Source: Abyssibius sp040880065
GTDB taxonomy: Bacteria; Pseudomonadota; Alphaproteobacteria; Rhodobacterales; Rhodobacteraceae
Direction of reading: 5' to 3'
Length of the DNA stretch: 45,910 nt
Assembly: GCA_040880065.1 (NCBI GenBank)
Contig: JBBDJE010000012.1
Span: 1 to 45,910, forward strand
This document shows positions 7,339-14,948 of this stretch, piece after piece (within the stretch, counting starts at the first letter, position 1; each line of letters starts with the position of its first letter). Both the position numbers and the translations under genes were made by a program. Under the pieces are notes generated by a model that did not search any database, was not told where the DNA came from, and was given only the letters and a program-made list of their open reading frames with translations.

Positions 7339-7720
7339 CGGCGGTGGCCTCTATTTCCAGCAATGCCTCATCTTCAACCAAACCAGCGACAACAACCATT
7401 GTCATGGCCGGAAAATGGCGGCCAAGCACACGGCGATAGGCTTCGCCCACGGCGCGCTGGTTGGCCAGATATTCCTGCTTATCGGTTACATACCAGGTTA
7501 GCCGCACCAAATGCTCGGGCTTGCCGCCCGCTGCCGCCAGAACATCGGCGATGTTTTGCAATGCCTGTTCCATCTGGCCCACAAAATCGGCATGTTCAAA
7601 AACCTGCGCAGCGTTCCAGCCGATCTGACCGCCTATAAACAGGCTTTGGCCCGTGGCCAGCACACCATTGGCATAGCCCTTTGCAGCCGCCCAGCCTTTG
7701 GGTTGAATAATGCTATGCAT
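7319..7720 (-). CDS. RidA/YjgF-family protein lacking the canonical arginine
   Basis: A 133-residue Rid-family protein, the last gene of the catabolic operon. The start at 7720 overlaps the thioesterase stop by 8 bp. In archetypal RidA the imine-hydrolysing arginine lies in a FPARS-type segment; here the aligned segment is FPAMT (residues 103-107), so methionine replaces it. The following EIEATAV segment keeps family character. Proteins of this kind belong to the Rid2-7 groups, often without enamine deaminase activity. A task on a ring enamine or imine formed from 2-amino-5-oxocyclohexenecarboxyl-CoA is an attractive guess from context, but the missing arginine argues for a different mechanism or a binding role. 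Confidence 0.88.
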   Translation of the reverse strand: MHSIIQPKGWAAAKGYANGVLATGQSLFIGGQIGWNAAQVFEHADFVGQMEQALQNIADVLAAAGGKPEHLVRLTWYVTDKQEYLANQRAVGEAYRRVLGRHFPAMTMVVVAGLVEDEALLEIEATAVIPPAP

Positions 7721-8138
7721 GCGGCTCTTCCTGTTCTTGTAACTGTGTTTCGATCGCGGTGCGCAAACTTGCGGGCCACGGGCGCGGGCGGCCGTCGGAC
7801 AGGCTGACATAAACCAGCACCTGCTCGCAGCTCAAGCGAAGCTCGTCACCGCATTGGGCGGTTATGCTGAGCTTAAGGCTTGCCCCGCCGATATTGCGCG
7901 GGGTCAGCGTGAAGCGCAGCACATCACCAAGGCGGCTTGGCGCATGAAAGCGGGCATTGATCTGCGCGGTTGGCACACCGGATGCGGTCATCCCGTGCAT
8001 ACGGTCAAACCCCATTCCGATGGTTTCAAACCAGTCTTCAACGGTTTGGTTGATCATTTCAAAATAGCGCGGATAAAACACAATCCCCGCCGGGTCGCAG
8101 TGCTGAAAGCGAACGCGAATGTATTGAAAATATGACAT
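7713..8138 (-). CDS. 4-hydroxybenzoyl-CoA thioesterase-family (hotdog) protein
   Basis: A 141-residue single-hotdog acyl-CoA thioesterase. The N-terminal HCDPAGIVFYPRYFE segment is the family signature, and its aspartate is the expected catalytic residue. The start MSYFQY at 8138 forms a TAATG junction with livF, so translation is coupled. In this operon it could release CoA from aromatic or alicyclic thioesters and so protect the CoA pool when downstream steps stall, or catalyse one hydrolytic step of the route. The substrate cannot be told from sequence. Confidence 0.87.
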   Translation of the reverse strand: MSYFQYIRVRFQHCDPAGIVFYPRYFEMINQTVEDWFETIGMGFDRMHGMTASGVPTAQINARFHAPSRLGDVLRFTLTPRNIGGASLKLSITAQCGDELRLSCEQVLVYVSLSDGRPRPWPASLRTAIETQLQEQEEPHA

Positions 8139-8827
8139 TACACCCCCAGATAGCGGTTGGCCAAAGCGGTATCGACAGCGCGGGCCTCCCCCTGCCACAC
8201 ACTGCTGCCGCGCTCCAGTATAACAGCATGGCTGGCAATACTCAGCACCTCGCGCAGAGATTTATCGACCAGCAAAATCGCCAGCCCTTCCGACTTTAGC
8301 ACACGGATAGCGTCCCATATTTCCTGACGGATCACCGGGGCCAGCCCTTCGGTCGCCTCGTCAAGAATAAGCAGGCGCGGATTGGTCATGAGCGCGCGGC
8401 CAATGGCCAGCATTTGCTGTTCGCCGCCCGAAAGCGTATCGGCGCGCTGGTCGCGCCGCTCGCCAAGGCGGGGGAACAGGTTGACAAGCTTTGCATAATC
8501 CCACGCGCCAGCGCGCGCGGCGGCGGTCAGGTTTTCATACACGCTGAGCGGGGCAAAGCACCGCCGCCCTTCAGGCACTAGCCCCATGCCAAGCCGCGCC
8601 GCACGATGGCTGGGCATCGTGTTGATCACCTGCCCGTCAAACGAAATTTCGCCCGATGTGGCGCGCATCATTCGGCAAATGTTGCGAATGGTTGTGGTTT
8701 TGCCCATGCCGTTACGGCCCATCAGCGCCACGACCTGGCCGGCATCAACAGCAAGGTTTACGCCAAACAGCGCTTGTGACTTGCCATAGTGGCTGTGCAG
8801 GTCTGTAACGGTTAAAAGCGCGCTCAT
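8138..8827 (-). CDS. livF: Branched-chain-type ABC transporter ATPase, LivF-like
   Basis: A 229-residue ABC ATPase. The Walker A segment GRNGMGKTT (near residue 37), the signature LSGGEQQ and the Walker B LLILDEATEGLAP are all present. Length and the short LivF-type C-terminus distinguish it from LivG. It overlaps livG by 4 bp (ATGA). Together with livG, livM, livH and livK it makes a HAAT-family importer. Because the set lies inside a tryptophan/kynurenine/anthranilate operon, the cargo is probably one of these compounds rather than leucine. Confidence 0.92.
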   Translation of the reverse strand: MSALLTVTDLHSHYGKSQALFGVNLAVDAGQVVALMGRNGMGKTTTIRNICRMMRATSGEISFDGQVINTMPSHRAARLGMGLVPEGRRCFAPLSVYENLTAAARAGAWDYAKLVNLFPRLGERRDQRADTLSGGEQQMLAIGRALMTNPRLLILDEATEGLAPVIRQEIWDAIRVLKSEGLAILLVDKSLREVLSIASHAVILERGSSVWQGEARAVDTALANRYLGV

Positions 8828-9579
8828 GCCTGCTCCTCCGCACCCAGATAGGCTTCGCGCACCTGCGGGTTGGCCCGAATTTCGGCCACCGTTCCGCTTG
8901 CGATAATGCGGCCATAGACAAGCACCGAAATCCTGTCAGCCAGCGAAAACACCGCATCCATATCATGTTCAACCAGCAAGATCGGCGCGGTTTTGCGCAG
9001 ATCCGACAGGAACGTCGTTAGCCGCGCGCCCCCTTCCGGCCCCATGCCCGCCATAGGCTCGTCAAGCAAGAACAGCTTTGGCTTGAGCGCGAGTGCGAGC
9101 GCAATTTCCAATTGCCGCCGTTGCCCGTGGCTAAGGTCGCCAGCCGGTTGGTTGGCGCGGCTCTCCAGCCCGACCTGCCTAAGCACATCCATAGCAGGGC
9201 CGGTCAGCGCGCGGTCCTTCATGGCGGGTTTGAAAAACCGAAAACTGCGCGTGCTTTGGCCCTGCACCGCCAGCATGGCGTTTTGCAACACCGTAAACGC
9301 GGGCGCGACAGCCGAAACCTGAAAGCTGCGCGCCATGCCCGCGCGGGCGCGTTTTACCGCAGAAAACTGGCTTAAATCCTGCCCGTTGAACACGACCTGC
9401 CCGGCATCCGAAGCCAATTCGCCCATGATCTGCTTGATAAGCGTGGTTTTGCCGGCCCCGTTGGGGCCGATCAGCGCATGAATTTCGCCGGGGCGAATGG
9501 TGAGCGATACATTATCGCTGGCAACCAATGCGCCAAAGCATTTGGTAAGGCCGCGAATGTCCAAAACAGGTTCAACCAT
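8824..9579 (-). CDS. livG: Branched-chain-type ABC transporter ATPase, LivG-like
   Basis: A 251-residue ABC ATPase starting at MVEPVLD. Walker A GPNGAGKTT is near residue 40, the signature LSHGQRR departs slightly from LSGGQ as is common in LivG proteins, and Walker B is LFLLDEPMAG. It overlaps livM by 8 bp and livF by 4 bp. It should pair with LivF under the LivH/LivM permease. The longer reading frame upstream of 9579 lies inside livM and is not used. Confidence 0.92.
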   Translation of the reverse strand: MVEPVLDIRGLTKCFGALVASDNVSLTIRPGEIHALIGPNGAGKTTLIKQIMGELASDAGQVVFNGQDLSQFSAVKRARAGMARSFQVSAVAPAFTVLQNAMLAVQGQSTRSFRFFKPAMKDRALTGPAMDVLRQVGLESRANQPAGDLSHGQRRQLEIALALALKPKLFLLDEPMAGMGPEGGARLTTFLSDLRKTAPILLVEHDMDAVFSLADRISVLVYGRIIASGTVAEIRANPQVREAYLGAEEQA

Positions 9580-10555
9580 GCCGCTGCCCCCCTGCCAGAA
9601 TGCCGATAATGCCGCCACGCGCGAACAGCACGACCAGCAAAAGCAGCAGGCCCAGAAGGAACTGCCAGTAATCGGTAACATCGCCAAGCAGGTGTTCGAG
9701 CGTCACAAACAGCATGGCGCCCGCCAGCGGCCCGAACAGCCGCCCCACCCCGCCAAGAATGACAAAAACCATGATTTCGCCCGACATATGCCAAGATAGC
9801 ATCGTCGGGCTGACGAACTTGTAAAGATCGGCAAACATCGCGCCCGCCAATCCGGTGATCATTCCGGAAATGACGAACGCCGTTAGCCGGATGCGGTAAG
9901 GCGCAATGCCAAGGCTGATACTGCGCGCCTCGTTCTGGCGCGCGCCTTGCAGTGCAAGCCCGAAGCGCGAACGCACAAGCACCGCCGACAGGCCGACCGC
10001 CGCCACCAGCACGCCTGCCGCAAGCAGGTAATAATGCAGCGGCACCATCATATTGACGCCAAAGAACTGGCTGCGAACATAGGTTGAAAGCCCGTCTTCG
10101 CCGCCATAGGCGGGCCATGAAATGGCGAAATAGTAAATCATCTGCGCAAAGGCCAGCGTGATCATGATGAAATAAACACCGCTGGTGCGCAGGCTGAGCG
10201 CGCCGATGACCAGCGCACCAAGGCCCGACACCAGCATCGCCACCAGCCACAGCACCCAGGTTTGCTGGCTGCCCGCAATCTCCAGCCCGAAGATGTGCAT
10301 CGGCTGGCCGCTGAAAGCGTGGGAAAACACAATCCCCGCCGCATAGCCGCCAAGCCCGAAAAACGCCGCATGGCCAAAGCTGACAAGGCCACCATAGCCA
10401 AGCGCAAGGTTCAGCCCCACACCTGCCAATGCCAGCACGGCGGCGCGCGTGGCAAGGGTAATCAGATAGGGGTTGTCAAACAGTTGCGCGGCCAGCGGCA
10501 CGGCGGCCAGCAGTGCAAGAATTGTAATGTTCACATAGGTTTCACGCCGCATCAT
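9572..10555 (-). CDS. livM: Branched-chain-type ABC transporter permease, LivM-like
   Basis: A 327-residue polytopic membrane protein with many hydrophobic helices and the family segment GLNLALGYGGLVSFGHAAF near residue 50. The start at 10555 gives an ATGA overlap with livH; a second ATG follows directly. It forms the inner-membrane pore with LivH. The C-terminus overlaps the livG start by 8 bp. Confidence 0.91.
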   Translation of the reverse strand: MMRRETYVNITILALLAAVPLAAQLFDNPYLITLATRAAVLALAGVGLNLALGYGGLVSFGHAAFFGLGGYAAGIVFSHAFSGQPMHIFGLEIAGSQQTWVLWLVAMLVSGLGALVIGALSLRTSGVYFIMITLAFAQMIYYFAISWPAYGGEDGLSTYVRSQFFGVNMMVPLHYYLLAAGVLVAAVGLSAVLVRSRFGLALQGARQNEARSISLGIAPYRIRLTAFVISGMITGLAGAMFADLYKFVSPTMLSWHMSGEIMVFVILGGVGRLFGPLAGAMLFVTLEHLLGDVTDYWQFLLGLLLLLVVLFARGGIIGILAGGQRHG

Positions 10556-11469
10556 GCCACCCCGAACAGGCCACGTGGCCGCCACAACAAAACCGCCGCC
10601 ATAAGCATGTAAATAAGCATGGAGGCGAGAGCCGAGCCGATGCCCGTGGCGCGAGACGGCTCCATGAACAGGCCAAACAGCATGGGCAGCATGGCGCGGC
10701 CCATTGTATCGGTCACCCCCACAAGCAGCGCGCCCACAAGCGCCCCCTTGATAGAACCGATGCCACCGATCACGATAACCACAAAGGCCATGATGAGCAC
10801 CGGCTCGCCCATGCCCACCTGCACCGATTGAATGGCACCAACCATGCCGCCAGCCAACCCCGCCAGCCCTGCGCCAAGCGCAAAAACAACCGTATAAAGC
10901 ACACGGATATTCACCCCGAGCGCGGCAATCATCTCACGGTCGGCTTCGCCTGCACGGATGCGAATGCCAAGCCGCGTGCGGTGGATCAGCAAGTAAAGCC
11001 CCAGCGCAACTGCAAAGCCGGCCACGATAATCGCCAGCCTGTAGGCGGGGTATTGAATGCCGCCGGGCAGCATGACCGCGCCTGCCAGCATGGGCGGCAC
11101 ATCCAGATACAGCGGGAAAGAGCCAAAGACATAGCGCGTGCCTTCGGAAAACATCAGGATCAGCGCGAAAGTGGCTAAAACCTGGTCCAGATGGTCGCGC
11201 GCGTATAGGCGCCTTATAACAAAAACTTCGACCAGCGCACCGGCAGCGGCTGCGGCTGTCAGCGCGCCAACCAGCCCCAGCCAGAACGAGCCCGTGGCCG
11301 AGGCAATGGCGGCGCAGGCAAAGGCCCCCACCATGTAAAGCGAGCCATGGGCAAGGTTGATCAGCCCCATGACGCCGAAAACCAGCGTAAGGCCAGCGGC
11401 CATCAAAAACAGCATCACGCCGAATTGCAGACCGTTGAGCAATTGTTCAACGAAAAGTGCGGTTGTCAC
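10552..11469 (-). CDS. livH: Branched-chain-type ABC transporter permease, LivH-like
   Basis: A 305-residue permease. The N-terminal GLTLVFGVMGLINLAHGS segment is the LivH hallmark, and about eight hydrophobic helices follow. It is separated from livK by 52 bp that hold a hairpin, and overlaps livM by 4 bp. It shares the operon with the kyn and anthranilate-CoA genes. Confidence 0.91.
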   Translation of the reverse strand: MTTALFVEQLLNGLQFGVMLFLMAAGLTLVFGVMGLINLAHGSLYMVGAFACAAIASATGSFWLGLVGALTAAAAAGALVEVFVIRRLYARDHLDQVLATFALILMFSEGTRYVFGSFPLYLDVPPMLAGAVMLPGGIQYPAYRLAIIVAGFAVALGLYLLIHRTRLGIRIRAGEADREMIAALGVNIRVLYTVVFALGAGLAGLAGGMVGAIQSVQVGMGEPVLIMAFVVIVIGGIGSIKGALVGALLVGVTDTMGRAMLPMLFGLFMEPSRATGIGSALASMLIYMLMAAVLLWRPRGLFGVA

Positions 11470-11491
11470 AAAATCACCCTAAAAGGGATGA

Positions 11492-11511
11492 GCGGGCCAG
11501 ATGAGGCCCGC
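11492..11511. promoter_or_regulatory. Intergenic hairpin between livK and livH
   Basis: Perfect arms GCGGGCC (11492-11498) and GGCCCGC (11505-11511) around a 6-nt loop, immediately after the livK stop. No U-tract follows on the minus strand. Hairpins at this position in binding-protein-dependent transport operons often protect the upstream mRNA, giving more binding protein than permease. That role is inferred. Confidence 0.55.
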
Positions 11512-11521
11512 CCGAAACCGT

Positions 11522-12661
11522 TTACATGCTGCATTCAGCGGCATAAGCGTCGCCGCGATCTTCCAGCGCCACGCCAACAATGCGGTTGGTGTATATATCG
11601 CCATCCATCACCACTTCACGCACATATATGTCCTGAATGGGGTGGTGGTTCGGCCCAAAGGCGAAATCACCACGCGTCGAGGCGAAATCGGCAGCCATGA
11701 GTGCTGCGCGGAAGGCATCCATATCGGAGATATCTGCCGCAGCCATGGCCGAAAGCAGCAGGTTGGCCGTGTCAAAACCCTGACTGGAGTAAAGCGAGGG
11801 CACGCGGCCATAAGCTTCGATATAAGCCGCCACGAATGCCGCATTGGCATCGTTTTCTAGGTCGGGCGACCATTGCGCTGTGTTGCGCACGCCAAGTGCT
11901 GCATCACCCACCGCTTGCAGAATGTTCTGATCAAAGCTGAAGGCCGGACCAACCAGCGGGATTTCAACACCCGATTGCGCATATTGCTTCATGAACGCAA
12001 TGCCCATGCCGCCGGGCAGGAAGAAAAACACGCTATCGGCCCCGCTTGCGCGGATTTGTGCAATTTCAGCCGCATAATCGGTTTGGCCAAGCTGGGTGTA
12101 AACCTCGGCGGCAACCGCACCTTCATAAAAGCGCTTGTAGCCGGTCAGCGCATCGGTGCCGGCCGGGTAGTTTGGCGCCATGATAAAGCTGTTGGTATAG
12201 CCCGCCGAATTGGCATAAGCGCCTGCGGCTTCGTGCAGATTGTCGTTTTGCCATGCCACGTTGAAATAATTTTCATGGCAAGCGGAACCGGCCAGCGCCG
12301 AAGGCCCGGCATTGGGTGACAGATAGAAATGCCCCTGCGCAGTTACGCTTGGCACCACGGCCATGGCAAGATTTGACCAGATTATCCCGGTCATCACGTC
12401 CACCCGGTCGCTTTGCAAAAGCTTGTCGGCCAGTTGCACGGCCACATCGGGCTTTTGCTGGTCGTCTTCTACAATCAGTTCGACCAGATCACCCGCGCCG
12501 GCCATTTCAATGGCCAGCATGAACCCGTCGCGCACATCAATGCCAAGCGAGGCCCCGCCGCCCGAAAGCGTGGTGATCATGCCCACTTTCAGCGGTTCGG
12601 CCTGCACGGCACCCGCTGCAACCATCGCGCCAAGCGCGACTCCTAGAAGTTTGTTTTTCAT
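11522..12661 (-). CDS. livK: Periplasmic substrate-binding protein of the ABC transporter, LivK-like
   Basis: A 379-residue type I periplasmic binding protein. Residues 1-21 form a Sec signal peptide ending at AVQA, and the mature protein begins EPLKVGMITTLSGGGASLG, the standard start of Peripla_BP_6 proteins. It would capture the substrate in the periplasm and hand it to LivH/LivM. Its place directly after the tryptophan-dioxygenase block suggests tryptophan, kynurenine or anthranilate as ligand. Several other binding proteins of this family carry aromatic acids, so the proposal is plausible but unproven. Confidence 0.92.
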   Translation of the reverse strand: MKNKLLGVALGAMVAAGAVQAEPLKVGMITTLSGGGASLGIDVRDGFMLAIEMAGAGDLVELIVEDDQQKPDVAVQLADKLLQSDRVDVMTGIIWSNLAMAVVPSVTAQGHFYLSPNAGPSALAGSACHENYFNVAWQNDNLHEAAGAYANSAGYTNSFIMAPNYPAGTDALTGYKRFYEGAVAAEVYTQLGQTDYAAEIAQIRASGADSVFFFLPGGMGIAFMKQYAQSGVEIPLVGPAFSFDQNILQAVGDAALGVRNTAQWSPDLENDANAAFVAAYIEAYGRVPSLYSSQGFDTANLLLSAMAAADISDMDAFRAALMAADFASTRGDFAFGPNHHPIQDIYVREVVMDGDIYTNRIVGVALEDRGDAYAAECSM

Positions 12662-12688
12662 TACCTTCTCCCTGTTTTGCCTAACGGT

Positions 12689-12925
12689 TCAGAACGCCCG
12701 AAAGGTTAGCGTTGTCATCGACCGCTCGATATTCGGAATATCGAGCAAATGGTCGTTGATATACTTGCCTACATCCTCGTCCTTTGGAATGTAGAGTTTG
12801 GCCAGCAGGTCAAAATCGCCGCTGGTAGAATAAAGCTCCGACGTAATTTCGCGCGCAAAAACCGCCTCGGCCACCTCATAGGTTTTGCCCGGTTTGCACC
12901 GCAACTGAATGAAGACGCAGTTCAT
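12689..12925 (-). CDS. Stand-alone Lrp/AsnC-type ligand-binding (RAM) domain protein
   Basis: A 78-residue protein matching only the C-terminal effector domain of Lrp/AsnC regulators: a beta-alpha-beta-beta-alpha-beta pattern ending ERSMTTLTF. There is no DNA-binding helix-turn-helix. The start at 12925 is set by AAGGA eight bases upstream and by the ATGA overlap with kynA. Such small proteins form rings that bind amino acids at subunit interfaces. Here, between kynA and livK, it may sense tryptophan or kynurenine or modulate another Lrp protein. No more specific function can be read. Confidence 0.85.
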   Translation of the reverse strand: MNCVFIQLRCKPGKTYEVAEAVFAREITSELYSTSGDFDLLAKLYIPKDEDVGKYINDHLLDIPNIERSMTTLTFRAF

Positions 12926-13755
12926 AGAATTGTCCTTACATGCCAAAGTTCCGCAAACAGTTCCACCTCCAGCATACGCCGCAGGTAGCTGACGCCCCCC
13001 GTCCCCCCGGTGCCCCGCTTGAAGCCGATGACGCGCTCGACCGTGGTAACATGGTTAAACCGCCAGCGTCGAAAATAATCCTCAAAATCAACCAGTTTTT
13101 CGGCCAGTTCATACAGCGCCCAATGGATTTTGGGGTTACGATACACCTCGGCCCAAGCCTCCATCACCGCATCATTCGGACTGTGGGGCTGAGAAATATC
13201 GCGCTTGAGCACGTCATCGGGAATGGCAAAGCCGCGCCGCGCCAAGAGCGCAAGTGCCTCATCATACAGGCTGGGTTTGGCAAGCTCGTCTTGCAACAGC
13301 TTGGTCAGGTCGGCGCGGTGCGCATGCGGGCGCAACATGGCGTGGTTACGATTGCCCAGCATGAACTCGATTTGCCGGTATTGATACGACTGGAACCCAG
13401 AGCTTTGGCCAAGCTTGTCGCGAAAATCGGTATATTCGCTTGGCGTCATCGTGCGCAGCACGTCCCAAGCGTTGTTGAGCTGCTCGAAAATCCGCGCCAC
13501 GCGGGCCAGCATCTTGAAGGCCGGTTGCACATCATCGGCGCGCAGAGCGCGGCGCGCGGCGGTCAATTCATGTATCGCCAGCCGCATCCACAATTCGCTG
13601 GTCTGGTGCTGGATGATAAACAGCATTTCATCATGGCTGTCGGTGCGCGGGTGCTGTGCGCCCAGAATGCCGGTCAGGCCCAGATAGTCCGAATATGACA
13701 TTTTACCGTCAAACGCCATTTCGGCGCCCTCGCCCGCCGGGTCATAGCTGCTCAT
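12922..13755 (-). CDS. kynA: Tryptophan 2,3-dioxygenase
   Basis: A 277-residue heme dioxygenase that opens the indole ring of tryptophan to N-formylkynurenine. The family motif IIQHQTSELWMRL carries the substrate-contacting histidine, and RFNHVTTVERVIGFKRGTGG carries the heme-ligand histidine and the glycine-rich loop. The start MSSYDPAG at 13755 gives an ATGA overlap with kynU. The order kynU-kynA is compact and translationally coupled. Cytoplasmic; first enzyme of the route encoded here. Confidence 0.96.
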   Translation of the reverse strand: MSSYDPAGEGAEMAFDGKMSYSDYLGLTGILGAQHPRTDSHDEMLFIIQHQTSELWMRLAIHELTAARRALRADDVQPAFKMLARVARIFEQLNNAWDVLRTMTPSEYTDFRDKLGQSSGFQSYQYRQIEFMLGNRNHAMLRPHAHRADLTKLLQDELAKPSLYDEALALLARRGFAIPDDVLKRDISQPHSPNDAVMEAWAEVYRNPKIHWALYELAEKLVDFEDYFRRWRFNHVTTVERVIGFKRGTGGTGGVSYLRRMLEVELFAELWHVRTIL

Positions 13756-14948
13756 GTAACGGCACCCCGCTGCTTGAACTCGGGCGCATCCCAAGCGCGT
13801 GTGTCAAGAATTTCGGCCAGAATGGCGGCGGCGCGGCGCACCTCGTCTAAGGTGTTGTAAAGCGGTGCAAAGCCAAAGCGCATCTTGTCGGGCGCACGAA
13901 AATCGCCAATCACCCCGCGCGCAATCAGCGCCTGCATGGCCTCAAAACCATGTTCAAAACCAAAGGACACCTGCGAGCCACGCGCCGCCCCGTTGCGCGG
14001 CGATGCCAGCGTAAGCTCGGGGCATAGGCGCTCAACCTCGGCAATGAACAGATCGCTCAGCGCAATGGACTGGGTGCGCAAATCGTTCATATCCACGCCC
14101 TCCCAGGCTGCAAGTGCGGTCTCAAGCGATGCCATCTGGATGACCGGCGGTGTGCCTACGCGCATGCGCGACACACCCGCCGCCGGGCGATATTCAAGGT
14201 CGAAGTCAAAGGGTGCTTCATGGCCCAGCCAGCCCGAAAGCGCCGGGCGCACGCTGTTGGCGAGATCGGGGCGCACATATATGAAGGCTGGCGCACCGGG
14301 GCCACCGTTGAGGTATTTATAGGTGCAGCCAACCGCAAATTCAGCGTTGCAGCCTGCAATATCCACCGGCAAAGCCCCGGCAGAATGGGCCAGATCCCAC
14401 ATGACCACGGCCCCCGCATCATGCGCGGCACGGGTGAGTGCGGCCATATCATGCTTGCGGCCGGTGCGGTAATCGACCTCGGTCAGCATCAGCACGGCAA
14501 TATCCGGCCCGATATTGGCGGCCACGTCTTCGGGGTTCACCACGCGCAGTTCATGGCCCTGCTTCAAACTGTCGATCAGCCCGCGCGCCATGTATAAATC
14601 GGCCGGAAAGTTGCCATTATCGCTGAGCACAACCTTGCGGGTCGGGTTCAGTTCCAGCGCGCTGGCCAATGCCTGATACACTTTAATGGTCAGGGTATCG
14701 CCAACTGTCACGCTGCCCGCAGGCGCGCCTATCAGCGGGGCAATCATATCACCAAGCTTGTTGGCCTGCGCCATCCATGCAGCCTTGTTCCAGCCGGTAA
14801 TCAGCAACTCGCCCCATTCATCGGCCATCATGGATGCCACGCGCGCAGTGGCGGCCTTGGGCAGTGGGCCAAGCGAGTTCCCGTCAAGATAGATCATCCC
14901 GTCGGGAATGTGGAACAGGGCGCGGGTTTTGGAAAAATCGGTGGTCAT
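13752..14948 (-). CDS. kynU: Kynureninase
   Basis: A 398-residue fold-type I PLP enzyme splitting kynurenine into anthranilate and alanine. The PLP lysine is K211 in CTYKYLNGGPGAP, and the aspartate of MWDLAHSAG near residue 185 is the pyridine-nitrogen partner. N-terminal YLDGNSLGPLP is typical. It overlaps the anthranilate-CoA ligase gene by 4 bp and kynA by 4 bp, so product formation is genetically linked to CoA activation of anthranilate. Confidence 0.96.
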   Translation of the reverse strand: MTTDFSKTRALFHIPDGMIYLDGNSLGPLPKAATARVASMMADEWGELLITGWNKAAWMAQANKLGDMIAPLIGAPAGSVTVGDTLTIKVYQALASALELNPTRKVVLSDNGNFPADLYMARGLIDSLKQGHELRVVNPEDVAANIGPDIAVLMLTEVDYRTGRKHDMAALTRAAHDAGAVVMWDLAHSAGALPVDIAGCNAEFAVGCTYKYLNGGPGAPAFIYVRPDLANSVRPALSGWLGHEAPFDFDLEYRPAAGVSRMRVGTPPVIQMASLETALAAWEGVDMNDLRTQSIALSDLFIAEVERLCPELTLASPRNGAARGSQVSFGFEHGFEAMQALIARGVIGDFRAPDKMRFGFAPLYNTLDEVRRAAAILAEILDTRAWDAPEFKQRGAVT

